The notes under the pieces: model-generated | Told to the model about the DNA's origin: nothing | The model's input: the letters and a program-made list of their open reading frames with translations, nothing else | Database searches by the model: none | Made by a program: the position numbers and the translations under genes | Assembly: GCA_950097015.1 (NCBI GenBank) | Contig: CATNEN010000038.1 | Span: 10,995,501 to 11,059,500 of the forward strand | Source of the DNA: Macrostomum hystrix | Taxonomy: Eukaryota; Platyhelminthes; Macrostomidae | Length of the DNA: 64,000 nucleotides | Direction: 5' to 3' | Shown here: positions 1-12,099 of the stretch, one piece after another | How the letters are laid out: every line of letters begins with the position of its first letter | Numbering within the stretch: the first letter of the stretch is position 1

Positions 1-340
1 AATAGTGGAAAAGAGAGGGGAGAATGGGGAAGGATTGGGAAGAATAGTGGAAAAGAGAGGGGAGAATGGGGAAGGATTGGAAAGAATAGTGGAAAAGAGA
101 GGGGAGAATGGGGAAGGATTGGGAAGAATGGCGGATAAGAGAGGGGTGAATGGGGAAGGATTGGGAAGAAGAGTGGAGACTGGGGAAGAAGAGTATATAA
201 AAGAGGGGAGATTGGGGAAGAAGAGTGGATAAGAGAGGGGAGAATGGGGAATGATTGGGAAGAAAAGCCTGTGGATAAGAGTTGGTAGAATAGAGATCGA
301 TTGGGAATAATGGCGGATAAGAGGGGATAAAAGGGAGGCA
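1..340. repeat. minisatellite, about 42-bp unit
   Basis: Tandem purine-rich units (AGAGAGGGGAGAATGGGGAA core) recur every 42 bp from the window edge and decay after about 230. The short open frame across it is a by-product of the 42-bp period and is not treated as a gene. The array may lie in an intron of the gene whose last exon follows at 387. Confidence 0.9.
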
Positions 341-386
341 TTGTGAAGGATGGGATAAGTCAGCGAATGAATCTGATGTTCCGCAG

Positions 387-493
387 GGTGTCCCTCGCTG
401 GCAGCGCCCAGCAACTCCGAGGCTCACCAACTGACGGACGCCAGTGTGGATGCCGCTGCTTATCTGCAGACGGCCGGCGTTATGACCGCCTGA
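387..493 (+). CDS. probable last coding exon of an unidentified gene (5' part outside the window or not found)
   Basis: A splice acceptor (TTCCGCAG, ending at 386) is followed by an open frame of 34 codons plus TGA at 491-493. The frame opens two bases after the acceptor, so the incoming intron would be phase 1. The peptide is alanine-rich, hydrophilic and ends LQTAGVMTA; it matches no family I recognise. The codons are GC-rich compared with the AT-rich DNA just downstream, which supports coding. Candidate AATAAA signals lie at 580-585 and 911-916. No upstream exon could be placed because the sequence to the left is a minisatellite. A chance open stretch remains possible. Confidence 0.45.
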
Positions 494-1060
494 GATACTG
501 CCCATTAAATGAGACTTCAATTACTATTACAATTAGCGTTTGAGAGGTTGTGGACTCGAATCCGCGTTTTTAGACTGAGAATAAATTGGCGACGAAATTT
601 AGTCATAATATATTTTACTACCATTATAAATTATTATTAATTTTGCATTGTCAGCAGTGGCAGCTGTTCTCATTTTTTCACTCAGTAGTATGCTCTCTCA
701 TCTTGACTTGACTTTTGTGTCGCTATCATCAATCAATTGTTCTATGAGCAGGTCATGCCTTTGTTTGTATTATTATAATCTGTTTAAAAGCCATGCTTAT
801 GCTCCACCTATACAGCTATAACTACAGTCCATATGTTTATAGCCATATCTGCTTACTATTGTAGTATAAATGCGTGCTTTTTGTGCTGTAGTGCATGCTG
901 TTCGATTTGAAATAAAACCGGAAAATTCACAACTTATTTATTCTCCTTCTTACGACTTAGTGCACATTAATAATTAACCGTGTAATAAAATAAAATTATC
1001 AGTATTTTGTCTCGTGAATTATTTAAATACCTAGAATTTTCCTATAAAATGTATTGGTGT
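494..1060. other. AT-rich intergenic stretch
   Basis: No coding exon is seen. It contains AATAAA at 580-585 and 911-916, either of which could end the transcript containing exon 387-493. Confidence 0.5.
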
Positions 1061-1062
1061 AC

Positions 1063-1970
1063 TTTTCTAACATGTCACATAAATTATGAACCATTGGCAG
1101 TCGTGTCTAACATTTCACATAACTTCTGAACCATTGGCAGTCGTGTCTAACATGTCACATAACTTCTGAACCATTGACAGTCGTGTCTAACATGTTAGAT
1201 AACTTTAGAACCATCGACAGTCGTGTCTAACATGTTAGATAACTTCTGAACCATTGACAGTCGTGTCTAACATTAGATAACTTTAGAACCATCGATAGTC
1301 GTGTCTAACACGTTAGATAGCTTTAGAACCATCGACAGTCGTGTCTAACATGTTAGATAACTTTAGAACCATTGGCAGTCGTGTCTAACATATTAGATAA
1401 CTTCAGAACCCTCGACAGCCGTGTCTAACATGTTAGATAACTTCAGAACCATCGACAGTCGTGTCTAACATATTAGATAACTTCAGAACCCTCGACAGCC
1501 GTGTCTAACATATTAGATAACTTCAGAACCCTCGAAAGTCGTGTCTAACATGTTAGGTAGCTTTAGAACCATCGACAGTGGTGTCTAACATGTTAGATAA
1601 CTTTAGAACCATCGAAAGTCGTGTCTAACATGTTAGATAACTTCAGAACCCTCGACAGCCGTGTCTAACATGTTAGATAACTTCAGAACCCTCGACAGCC
1701 GTGTCTAACATGTTAGATAACTTTAGAACCATCGACAGCCGTGTCTAACATATTAGATAACTTCAGAACCCTCGACAGCCGTGTCTAACATGTTAGATAG
1801 CTTTAGAACCATCGACAGTGGTGTCTAACATGTTAGATAACTTTAGAACTATCGAAAGTCGTGTCTAACATGTTAGATAACTTTAGAACCATCGACAGTC
1901 GTGTCTAACATGTTAGATAACTTTAGAACCATCGACAGTCGTGTCTAACATGTTAGATAACCTTAGAACT
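1063..1970. repeat. minisatellite, about 40-bp unit
   Basis: About 22 tandem units built around GTGTCTAACATGTTAGATAA, each containing a short palindrome (CTAACATGTTAG). It lies immediately 3' of the minus-strand gene that stops at 2017, so it may be part of that gene's 3' UTR or flank. Confidence 0.95.
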
Positions 1971-2016
1971 TTCTACTAGTAATTAGATGTTTTTCTATTA
2001 GAAAGCCGTCAATCAG

Positions 2017-5000
2017 TCAAATTGAGTTAGTCTCTGGTGCGAATATGTTGAAGCAGTAGCACAGGCCGGCTGTACCCACTGTCAGGCCGTACATTACGAG
2101 CCAGTAGTTGAGCTCTGATGATTCGCTCACGAGTATCTGAGAAGAGAATAATGCCATCGCGCCCAAGTTCAGTACTACGAAGGCCAAGGGTATCAGATAG
2201 GTGCAGTAGACCAGGTCATTGCTCAGCCGGCTATTGTACAATTGGCGCCGCTTAAGCTCTAGTTCTTTTTGCTGGCCAACCTGCTCTTCTGGTCTGCGAA
2301 TAAAAAGTAGATAAGGCTGGTTGGGAACTAGATGAGATGGTTGGGAACTAGATGAGATGGTTGGGAACTAGATGGGATGGATGGGAACTAGATGAGATGA
2401 TTGGGAACTAGATGAGATGGTTGGAAAGTAGATGAGATGGTTGGGAACTAGATGAGATGGTTGGGAAGTAGATGAGATGGTTGGGAACTAGATGAGATGG
2501 TTGGGAACTAGATAAGATGGTTGGGAACTAGATGAGATGGTTGGGAAGTAGATGAGATGGTTGGGAACTAGATGAGATGGTTGGGAACTAGATGAGATGG
2601 TTGGGAAGTAGATGAGATGGTTGGGAACTAGATGAGATGGTTGGGAACTAGATAAGATGGTTGGGAACTAGATGAGATGTTTGGGAACTAGATGAGATGT
2701 TTGGGAACTAGATGAGATGGTTGGGAACTAGATGAGATGGTTGGGAACTAGATGAGATGGTTGGGAACTAGATGAGATGGTTGGGAACTAGATGAGATGG
2801 TTGGGAACTAGATGAGATGGTTGGGAACTAGATGAGATGGTTGGGAAGTAGATGATATGGTTGGGAAGTAGATGAGATGTTTGGGAACTAGATGAGATGT
2901 TTGGGAACTAGATGAGATGGTTGGGAACTAGATGAGATGGTTGGGAAGTAGATGTGAAGGTTAGAAAGCAGTTATGAAGGTTTGAAGGTTGGGAATTAGA
3001 TACGAAGTTAAGGATGTTATCGGCAATGTCAGGAAGAAAATGGACGGATAGGATTTTTTATTGAAGACTTCAGAAGTATAAAGGAGTCAGGAGACTAAGG
3101 GAATTATAAATTTATTCATGACTATTAGTGGCGAAACGTAAATGTAAAAAGGATCAACTTACTCATAGAACTGTCTCAGATAGTGAGTGCCAATCTGTCG
3201 CTTCACCTTGTCATTGCTATCCTTTGCCAGGTAGTTGCTGTACACCTGGTGCAGTGCATCGCTGATTGAACTGTCATCCGTCAAGGCGGCGTTAACCTCC
3301 CCAGTGGGCTGATCAGCTGCGTGCAATGGTATCGTGTCCGGATCCACTTTGTCCTCATGGCTCGAGAATGGATCGCTCACAGACAGCTGCGATTCCCGCC
3401 TGTCTGCGGCTGCCAATGCCGCCCAGGCAGCCGCCTCAGCTGCCGCAGTATTCGGCACCATTGTCTGCAGGTCTTCGTCCACTGCCGCGACTTCTTTGGC
3501 TGGCGACTCAGTGAATCCTGTCGACATATTCGTCTGAAGCGGGATCGGTGGCAGAGCGGTCTAACGAGTTTGCCTCCTGCACCTAGGTCCCTGAGCACGA
3601 CTCCACGGCGAGGCCACATTCATTTGAGGCGCAGCCGCAGAGAGAAGGCACAGTGAGAGTGTACACTGCCTGACGATGAGAAAGTCAGGACACATGTACA
3701 CACCTGTGTGAGTGTGTACCTGTGTACAGTATCTGTGTGCGCGTGTGCTCAGGAGTCAGCGAAATGGGCAGAATTGCCTCCTCGCCATGTGAGATGGGAA
3801 GGATGGGAGTGAGATGGGAAGAATTGGAGTGAGATGGGAAGGATTGGAGTGAGATGGGAAGGATTGGAGTGAGATGGGAAGAATTGGAGTGAGATGGGAA
3901 GAATTGGAGTGAGATGGGAAGAATTGGAGTGAGATGGGAAGAATTGGAGTGAGATGGGAAGAATTGGAGTGAGATGGGAAGAATTGAAGTGAGATGGGAA
4001 TGATGGGAGTGAGATGGGAAGGATTGGAGTGAGATGGGAAGAATTGGAGTGAGATGGGAAGAATTGGAGTGAGATGGGAAGAATTGGAGTGAGATGGGAA
4101 GAATTGGAGTGAGATGGGAAGGATGGGAGTGAGATGGGAAGGATTGGAGTGAGATGGGAAGAATTGGAGTGAGATGGGAAGAATTGGAGTGAGATGGGAA
4201 GAATTGGAGTGAGATGGGAAGAATTGGAGTGAGATGGGAAGGATGGGAGTGAGATGGGAAGGATTGGAGAAAGATGGGAAGAATGGGAAGGATTGGAGTG
4301 AGATAGGAAGAATGGGAATGAGATGGGAAGAATGAGAATGAGATGGGAAGGATGGGAGTGAGATGGGAAGAATGGGAAGGATGGGAGATGAAAAGAGTGA
4401 AGTGAGACATAAAAAATAAGCGAGTTAGATGGCAAAGGCTGCAAGGGAGATGAGATGCTCACCTTATTGCTGGCTTTTTTTTCGCAGTTAGTTTTTTCAA
4501 AGTCTTTGCCTACTAAGCCGACTGCGTCTCCTAAAATAGAAATGACGCCAATAAAAGCATTTGGAACTCAGGTAAAACAATGGAGTTGAGTGATCAGGGT
4601 CAGCCAATCATATCTCACTGATGTTGGTCCGCTGACTGTTGCCATCCAATGGAATCATTATGGCGTCCAGTTTCTCCAACAGTTGTTGAAACAGATCAGC
4701 GTCCTTTTGAGCGTCCTTGCCGAGTGGCTTCTCAGTCTTAAGGCTACCGTCGCTTTCGCATAATTTCACCAGGGGCTCGTCGTCGTACAGGTCGTTCTCT
4801 AAATCATCCTGGTCATCGTGTTGAGAAGACTGGCTCACCGTGCTGGATCTGTGAGGAAGAAGTTGAGTGCTACTCCTAAATCAGAGGAAAGTCAATTGGT
4901 TGCGATTTTTATCGTCAATTTGTGATCTAAGCTTTGAGATGGGATTCCATTTTTGTGATTTGAGATGGCATTCCGTTTTAGGGATTTAAGATGGGATTCT

Positions 5001-8000
5001 ACTTTGGATTTGAGATGGGATTAAACTTTGGATTTGAGATGGGATTCAATATTTGGATTTGAGATTGGATTCTATATTTGGATTTGAGATTTGATTCTAT
5101 ATTTGGATTTGAGATTGGATTCTATTTTTGGATTTAAGATGGGATTCTATATTTGGATTTGAGATTGGATTCTATTTTGGATTTAAGATGGGATTCTATA
5201 TTTGGATTTGAGATGGGATTCTATATTTAGATTTGAGATTGGATTCTATATTTGGATTTGAGATTGGATTCTATATTTGGATTTGAGATTGGATTCTATT
5301 TTTGGATTTAAGATGGGATTCTATATTTGGATTTAAGATGGGATTCTATATTTGGATTTGAGATTGGATTCTATTTTGGATTTGAGATGGGATTCTATAT
5401 TTGGATTTGAGATGGGATTCTATATTTGGATTTGAGATTGGATTCTATTTTGGATTTAAGATGGGATTCTATATTTGGATTTGAGATGGGATTCTATATT
5501 TAGATTTGAGATGGGATTCTATATTTGGATTTGAGATGGGATTCTATATTTGGATTTGAGATTGGATTCTATATTTAGATTTGAGATGGGATTCTATATT
5601 TGGATTTGAGATGGGATTCTATATTTGGATTTAAGATGGGATTCTATATTTAGATTTGAGATTGAATTCTATATTTGGATTTGAGATTGGATTCTATTTT
5701 TGGATTTAAGATGGGATTCTATATTTGGATTTGAGATTGGATTCTATTTTGGATTTAAGATGGGATTCTATATTTGGATTTGAGATGGGATTCTATATTT
5801 AGATTTGAGATTGAATTCTATATTTGGATTTGAGATGGGATTCTATATTTGGATTTGAGATTGGATTCTATATTTGGATTTAAGATGGGATTCTATATTT
5901 GGATTTGAGATGGGATTCTATATTTGGATTTGAGATTGGATTCTATATTTAGATTTGAGATGGGATTCTATATTTGGATTTGAGATTGGATTCTATATTT
6001 AGATTTGAGATTGGATTCTATATTTGGATTTGAGATTGGATTCTATATTTTGATTTGAGATTGGATTCTATATTTTGATTTGAGATTGGATTCTATATTT
6101 GGATTTGAGATTGGATTCTATATTTGGATTTGAGATGGGATTCTATATTTGGATTTGAGATGGGATTCTATATTTGGATTTGAGATGGGATTCTATATTT
6201 GGATTTGAGATTGGATTCTATATTTGGATTTGAGATGGGATTCTATATTTGGATTTGAGATTGGATTCTATTTTTGGATTTAAGATGGGATTCTATATTT
6301 GGATTTGAGATGGGATTCTATATTTGGATTTGAGATTGGATTCTATATTTAGATTTGAGATGGGATTCTATATTTGGATTTGAGATTGGATTCTATATTT
6401 AGATTTGAGATTGGATTCTATATTTGGATTTGAGATGGGATTCTATATTTGGATTTGAGATGGGATTCTATATTTTGATTTGAGATTGGATTCTATATTT
6501 GGATTTGAGATTGGATTCTATATTTGGATTTGAGATTGGATTCTATATTTGAATTTGAGATTGGATTCGATATTTGGATTTGAGATGGGATTTAAAAGGG
6601 ATTAAAAAATGAGATATGGTTCTATGATAGGATTTGGGCATTCTGGTTGGTCAGTTGCGTTAAGTAGCTGACGCCTCTGTAGTGACGTTAGATTAGACAA
6701 TTACAAGCTGCAGTCGTCGCTAATGCTCTGATCGAGGCTGCTCGTCTCGCTGCAGGTTTCCTTCTTACTTTCGGTGAAAACGGAGGGCGTCTTCTTTGCG
6801 CACTTCGTGCTGCGTCTGCTTGCCGGCTGCTTTCTGCGCTTCGATTTGTCGCTAGTCTTCTTAGTCTTCTTAGCATCGAAGGTCACTTCGAATTTCTGCA
6901 GGAGTCGCTGAGACACTCTCTCGGCCTGCTCGAAGGTGGCCTCAAAACGAGTTCGCAGAGGCGCCTCCATGTCGGGCGCTTCGAAATATTATTTAAATTC
7001 AGTTTTTTTAATGTTCTTTTTCCACCTTTTATAACAAAGACTTGCGCAAATAGTGATGGGCCTTATATTTATTTGAACATACCTGCACAGTATCAATGGT
7101 ATGATCAATATCAACTACTGAATGACCAACTTTAGACACTGTACAATTAATCTTAACTACTGAATGACCAACTTTAGACACTGTACAATTAATCTTAACT
7201 ACTGAATGACCAACTTTAGACACTGTACAATTAATCTCAACTACTGAATGACCAACTTTAGACACTGTACAATTAATCTTAACTACTGAATGACCAACTT
7301 TAGACACTGTACAATTAATCTTAACTACTGAATGACCAACTTTAGACACTGTACAATTAATCTCAACTACTGAATGACCAACTTTAGACACTGTACAATT
7401 AATCTTAACTACTGAATGACCAACTTTAGACACTGTACAATTAATCTTAACTACTGAATGACCAACTTTAGACACTGTACAATTAATCTCAACTACTGAA
7501 TGACCAACTTTAGACACTGTACAATTAATCTTAACTACTGAATGACCAACTTTAGACACTGTACAATTAATCTTAACTACTGAATGACCAACTTTAGACA
7601 CTGTAAAATTAATCTCAACTACTGAATGACCAAATTTAAGTTAACACTACATCCTAATTTAGCTTCTAAATTACCAACGTAGGCTACAATAAAAGAAACT
7701 TTAGCCACTGTATGACCAACTTTACCCACTGTATGACCAACTTAAGCCACTGTATGACCAACTTAAGCGACTGTATGACCAACTTTAGCGACTGTATGAC
7801 CAACTTAAGCGACTGTATGAGCAACTTTACCCACTGTATGACCAACTTAAGCCACTGTATGACCAACTTAAGACACTGTATGACCAACTTTAGCGACTGT
7901 ATGACCAACTTAAGCGACTGTATGAGCAACTTTACCCACTGTATGACCAACTTAAGCCACTGTATGACCAACTTAAGCGACTGTATGACCAACTTTAGCG

Positions 8001-9644
8001 ACTGTATGACCAACTTAAGCGACTGTATGAGCAACTTTACCCACTGTATGACCAACTTAAGCCACTGTATGACCAACTTAAGACACTGTATGACCAACTT
8101 TAGCCACTGTATGACCAACTTTAGCTACTTAATGTCCAACTTTAGCTATTGTGTGACTATTCTTAACAACTGAGTAATTAATCTCATTTATAGAATGACT
8201 AGTCTCAACTATTGTATGACCAAAATTCTTAGCTACTCAGCTAAGAAATTTAGCTACCAAATGATCGATCTCAACCACTAAATTACTAACTTTAGCAAAA
8301 CGTTAGAACAAAATAAATTACAAGACTTTGAAGAAGAAAATTTAGCTTCGTCCTTGTCCGGGTCGTCGTCCGGCCACTCGAAACTGTTGACCCGCCTCAA
8401 TTGCGGCTTCTCAGTCTTCAGAGTGCGCACCTGCGGCTGCGGTTGAAAATTATTTTGACATCTCGTAGATCCAGATGTCGGAGTCACCGATGAGGACGAC
8501 TGGCCCATCTGCTGCTGGCGAATCATTTCCAATGATGACGACAGGGTCGTCCGGTCATCAAGCACTTCGGGGGCCGCCCGGTCCGCTCCAGTCACGGTGT
8601 TGGTGGCTGTTGCAGACGCGGACAAATTTTCAGAGTTGGTTTCCGGCGAGCCAACGTCTGTAAATGGTAGGCTACTTAGTGTATGCTAGAGCTACTCAGT
8701 GAATGCTAGAGCTACTCAGTGAATGCTAGAGCTACTCAGCGAATGCTAGAGCTACTCAGTGAATGCTAGAGCTACTCAGTGTATGCTAGAGCTACTCAGT
8801 GAATGCTAGAGCTACTCAGTGTATGCTAGAGCTACTCAGTGAATGCTAGAGCTACTCAGCGAATGCTAGAGCTACTCAGCGAATGCTAGAGCTACTCAGT
8901 GAATGCTAGAGCTACTCAGTGAATGCTAGAGCTACTCAGTGTATGCTAGAGCTACTCAGTGAATGCTAGAGCTACTCAGTGAATGCTAGAGCTACTCAGT
9001 GTATGCTAGAGCTACTCAGTGTATGCTAGAGCTACTCAGTGAATGCTAGAGCTACTCAGTGAATGCTAGAGCTACTCAGTGAATGCTAGAGCTACTCAGT
9101 GTATGCTAGAGCTACTCAGTGAATGCTAGAGCTACTCAGCGAATGCTAGAGCTACTCAGCGAATGCTAGAGCTACTCAGTGAATGCTAGAGCTACTCAGC
9201 GAATGCTAGAGCTACTCAGTGAATGCTAGAGCTACTCAGTGTATGCTAGAGCTACTCAGTGTATGCTAGAGCTACTCAGTGAATGCTAGAGCTACTCAGC
9301 GAATGCTAGAGCTACTCAGTGAATGCTAGAGCTACTCAGTGAATGCTAGAGCTACTCAGTGAATGCTAGAGCTACTCAGTGAATGATAGTTAGTCGCAGT
9401 CGTGAGGTCCATCACCTGTCATTATTTTTTCCTCGCTTACGCAGCGCACAATGGGCATCGAAGAATGCACATTGTAGTTCTCAGCGGTGGCCGCGAAATC
9501 CATGTCATTGACAAATTGGCTTGCATCTGGGAAGAGAACATCGCTGAGGCAGGCGTCCTCATCCGGCAGGTTCTGGACTCCGTCAGTGTCAGTGACGGAT
9601 TCGCGACGCTGGCTGCCTGGTGGATTATTGGATGGCGAACTCAT
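2017..9644 (-). CDS. unrecognised 594-aa protein with two C-terminal transmembrane segments (7 exons)
   Basis: The exons, in minus-strand order, are 9416-9644, 8322-8657, 6705-6978, 4619-4848, 4463-4530, 3163-3533 and 2017-2293. Phases agree at every junction (1,1,2,1,0,2) and the total is 1785 nt, or 594 codons plus TGA. Donors are GTGATG, GTAATT (twice), GTGAGA, GTGAGC and GTAAGT; all acceptors are AG. The first ~500 residues are hydrophilic, acidic and Ser-rich, with no signal peptide. The motif LKTEKP occurs in both exon 2 and exon 4. A basic Lys/Arg-rich stretch lies in exon 3. Two hydrophobic helices are near residues 530-557 and 564-588, with a very short C-terminus, suggesting a hairpin- or tail-anchored membrane protein facing the cytosol. 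I do not recognise the family. The exon 2 and 3 donors (TT/GTAATT) are the least certain boundaries. Confidence 0.75.
2311..2960. repeat. intronic minisatellite, 20-bp unit
   Basis: About 32 near-identical units of TTGGGAACTAGATGAGATGG fill most of intron 6 (2294-3162) of the minus-strand gene, starting 17 bp from its splice acceptor. Confidence 0.97.
3544..3788 (+). mobile_element. SINE family 1, copy 1 (tRNA-derived)
   Basis: The head carries a Pol III A-box-like GTGGCAGAGCGGTC, followed by the conserved body shared with the copies at 14035, 19072, 26251, 35181 and 51305. The copy lies in intron 5 of the minus-strand gene, antisense to it. Its 3' end runs directly into the next minisatellite. 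Confidence 0.85.
3789..4392. repeat. intronic minisatellite, 20-bp unit
   Basis: About 30 units of the type ATTGGAGTGAGATGGGAAGA in intron 5. Long minus-strand frames across it are repeat artefacts. Confidence 0.97.
4925..6592. repeat. intronic minisatellite, about 25-bp unit
   Basis: About 65 units with core ATATTTGGATTTGAGATGGG fill intron 3 (4849-6704). Variant sites (GATTGG or GATGGG, TTTGG or TTTAG) are interspersed along the array. Confidence 0.97.
7110..7635. repeat. intronic minisatellite, 42-bp unit
   Basis: About 12 very homogeneous 42-bp units containing CTGAATGACCAACTTTAGAC in intron 2. A third-unit variant (AATCTCAACT instead of AATCTTAACT) recurs every 126 bp, so the units are arranged in higher-order triplets. 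The open frame across it exists only because 42 is divisible by three. Confidence 0.97.
7692..8135. repeat. intronic minisatellite, 21-bp unit in a 105-bp higher-order repeat
   Basis: The unit is ACCAACTTAAGCCACTGTAT plus one base. The variant GAGCAACTTTACCC recurs at 7820, 7925 and 8030, giving a five-unit higher-order period. It shares TGACCAACTT with the 42-bp array just upstream, so the two arrays probably have a common origin. Confidence 0.95.
8678..9390. repeat. intronic minisatellite, 20-bp unit
   Basis: About 35 units of GCTACTCAGTGAATGCTAGA fill nearly all of intron 1 (8658-9415) of the minus-strand gene. Confidence 0.97.
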
Positions 9645-10558
9645 TTAGTTGAAGGAAGTTTTGCTGGCACCTGGTCAAATAAATTTTGTGTTTTTGAATT
9701 ATTGATCGCCTAAAAAATCCAGGTTAGAAAACTTTGCTCAGTTACAATGGGCTTTGGCCATAGACAAAAATTTCACGATCGGACATAATTTTAGGTCGAT
9801 TCAGTGCTGGTTTAGCGAAATAGAATATAATGTTAAAATAGTCTAATGGATTGCTAATCTAGCCTCTCTGTCTCATTGATGATGGAATCAAATGGATTGC
9901 TAGTCTAGCCTCTCTAAAATGGATTGCTAGTCTAGCCTCTCTAAAATGGATTACTAGTCTAGCCTCTCGCATAAACGAATGGGGTTAGGTTAGGATTTTT
10001 ATTTTCTTATCTGAAATCTAACTAGTTGACGCGAACGTATCGATTTTATTTATGACCGGCCTGCAGAATAGAAAGTGGTTTCTTCAAAGTTTGCTTCTAA
10101 AATTTGAGTCAAATTCGTTTGAACTCAAATTTCCACAAGAAGATTTGGATCACAAAATCTGGAACGAAAAAAAGTTAAGATTGGGAAAGGAAATTGGTCC
10201 CGATTATTCTGTTTACCTTTAATAAGCATTTTGAGGGGACTGAATGGGCACTTCGCTGTTCAAAAGAACTGCCCGCCCGTCCTGAGCTCTCTCGGACAAC
10301 AAAAAAAAACGACTCGACTTGGCGCGCTCTCTCGCAGTTTGGCATGGACCGGTTAGGAGGTAAGTTGGCGGACAGGTTGCAGAGATTGCTGTAAGAAAAT
10401 TGGTAAGAGAGAGGGTGGGTCGACGCAGCTGCTGCCAACAATGTTACAGTACCGATTGAGGATCTTAAAAGCAACGAAAACTGATTCCTGAAAGAGAGCG
10501 GCAGGTTTTCTGAGTACAGTTTGGAGCACTTCTGCCTGTTATTCAGTTTGAGACTAAA
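9645..10558. promoter_or_regulatory. divergent intergenic region between two genes
   Basis: About 0.9 kb separates the start codon of the minus-strand gene (9644) from that of the plus-strand gene (10559), so a shared or adjacent promoter region is inferred from layout. No TATA box was identified with confidence. TTATTCAG ends 14 bp before the ATG at 10559 and could be a splice or trans-splice acceptor. Confidence 0.35.
9840..9972. repeat. short array of a dispersed 27-bp motif
   Basis: Four units containing GGATTGCTAGTCTAGCCTCT. The same motif is found in cadherin intron 25 (31745-31975), at 32985-33020, and as single decayed units near 34775 and 35490. Confidence 0.85.
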
Positions 10559-11221
10559 ATGAGCTCGAGGATAAGTGCTCAGAGCGCCGAGATTCAGCAG
10601 GTGGTTTCCTACGTAACACTTCACAATGTCACCATCGACGGAAGCTCCGGCACGTTGGTGTCAAACGAGGTGAAACTCTTGGGATCTGGCGGTGGCGGCG
10701 TCCAAACTGCACCGCTACAGCCACCGCCGCCGCCGCCGCCGCCAGCGCCTCTACAGCAGCAACAACAGCAGCAGCAGCTGTTGAATCTTGTTGGATCATC
10801 TTGGAATGCAACTGGGACCAATGTGACAGTTACTAGTGAGTTTACATTGTGGCGAGTTTCATTAGAAGCTCAGTAGCCATTAAATAGAATTTTTAGAATA
10901 GAGAGGTAGAAATGGAGGTCAGGAGTTCGATTCTCACTCGAAATTAAAGGCCTTAGTTTACCCAGTTATTCATTATTGGAGTTGAAATTTTCAGCCCATC
11001 GGCACACCGATCGCACCCCGTTTTATCCAGACAGTCCGCTCAACTCGGAGCTGCTGTTCCTCTGGTTGGGTGTGTTTCTGGCCATCCCGCTGCTTCTGGT
11101 TCTACTCTGCTTCTGCCTGTGCGTCAACAGAAAGGACGACGCGGTGAACAAGTCGCTGATTGACAGGGATAGCGAGGGCGGCGGGGCCGATGTCGATAGA
11201 GCAAGTCCTGGCCCGAATTGA
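10559..11221 (+). CDS. small single-pass membrane protein, 167 aa (2 exons)
   Basis: The exons are 10559-10835 and 10995-11221, joined in phase 1 (donor A/GTGAGT, acceptor TTTTCAG). The total is 504 nt including TGA at 11219-11221. The start AAAATGAG has a good context. The N-terminal ~110 residues lack a signal peptide and contain N-glycosylation sequons (NVT, NAT), a polyproline run followed by polyglutamine, and a Gly run. One strongly hydrophobic helix spans about residues 112-136 and is followed by NRK, giving an N-out (type III) topology and a ~30-residue cytosolic tail. AATAAA lies 30 bp downstream. I do not recognise the family. Confidence 0.7.
10893..10981 (+). mobile_element. possible fragment of SINE family 2
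   Basis: It contains a B-box-like GGAGTTCGATTC and a downstream TTACCCAGTTATTCATTATTGG that resembles the conserved CCCAGCTGTTAAATGGGTA block of the other copies. It lies inside the single intron of the 10559 gene. Confidence 0.4.
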
Positions 11222-11250
11222 AGGCATGCTTCATTGAAGAAGACATGTTT

Positions 11251-11256
11251 AATAAA
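11251..11256 (+). promoter_or_regulatory. poly(A) signal AATAAA
   Basis: It lies 30 bp after the TGA of the small membrane protein gene. Confidence 0.7.
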
Positions 11257-11359
11257 AAATTATTTTATGCATGCTTATCTTAGCAATGGCGTGATCAAGT
11301 AAAGTTGGAACAGTAATTACGAGCGTAAGTGTGGATTTATAGCTTGATCTACTAATGCT

Positions 11360-12085
11360 TAGGTAGATTCGAAAAAATACCTGGTAGATTCGGAGGGGAT
11401 GTCTTGTGGTAGATTTGGAGGGAATGTCTTGGTAAATTCGGAGGGAATGTCTTGGTAGATTCGGGGGGAATGTCTTCGTAGATTCGGAGGGAATTATTTG
11501 GTGAATTCGGAGGGAATGTCTTGGTAGATTTGGTGGGAATTATTTCGTGGATTCGGAGGGAATGTCTTGGTAGATTTGGTGGGAATTATTTCGTGGATTC
11601 GGAGGGAATGTCTTGGTAGATTTGGAGGGAATGTCTTGGTAGATTTGAAGGATTTTCTTGGTAGATTCGGAGGGAATTATTTGGTAGATTCGGAGGGAAT
11701 GTCATGGTAGATTCGGAGGGAATGTCTTGGTAGATTCGGGGGAATGTCTTGGTAGATTCGGAGGGAATGTCTTGGTAGATTCGGAGGGAATGTCTTGGTA
11801 GATTCGGAGGGAATGTCTTGGTAGATTTGGAAGGAATGTCTTGGTAGATTCGGAGGGAATGTCTTGGTAGATTCGGAGGGAATGTCTTGGTAGATTTCGA
11901 GGGAATGTCTTGGTGATTCGGAGGGAATGTCTTGGTAGATTTCGAGGGAATGTCTTGGTAGATTTGGAGGGAATGTCTTGGTAGATTCGGAGGGAATGTC
12001 TTGGTAGATTTCGAGGGAATGTCTTGGTAGATTCGGAGGGAATGTCTTGGTAGATTCGGGGGAACGTATGGGTTCGTTCGGGGAA
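11360..12085. repeat. minisatellite, 23-bp unit
   Basis: About 30 units with core GGAGGGAATGTCTTGGTAGA, intergenic between the small membrane protein gene and the cadherin. Minus-strand frames across it are artefacts. Confidence 0.97.
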
Positions 12086-12099
12086 CGTTACTCTTATTA

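Noticed and set aside
3546-3610. Possible tRNA gene (and similar at 14035, 26113, 26251)
   Set aside because: A-box- and B-box-like sequences are present, but no acceptor stem closes and each is followed by a conserved SINE body.
3685-4462. Long minus-strand open frames rich in PISLQSFPSHS-type repeats
   Set aside because: They coincide exactly with a 20-bp minisatellite inside an intron, and three overlapping frames are open at once, as expected from repetition without stops.
7029-8173. Open frames encoding regular 14- and 7-residue repeats on both strands
   Set aside because: Unit lengths 42 and 21 are multiples of three, so one stop-free unit gives a long frame. They lie within an intron whose flanking exons splice in phase.
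8678-9390. Regular repeats resembling a CRISPR array
   Set aside because: The repeats are directly adjacent without variable spacers, and the genome is animal. The same applies to 56560-57428.
10175-10624. 149-codon minus-strand frame
   Set aside because: It overlaps the start of the supported plus-strand gene and its likely 5' UTR; no domain and no splice support.
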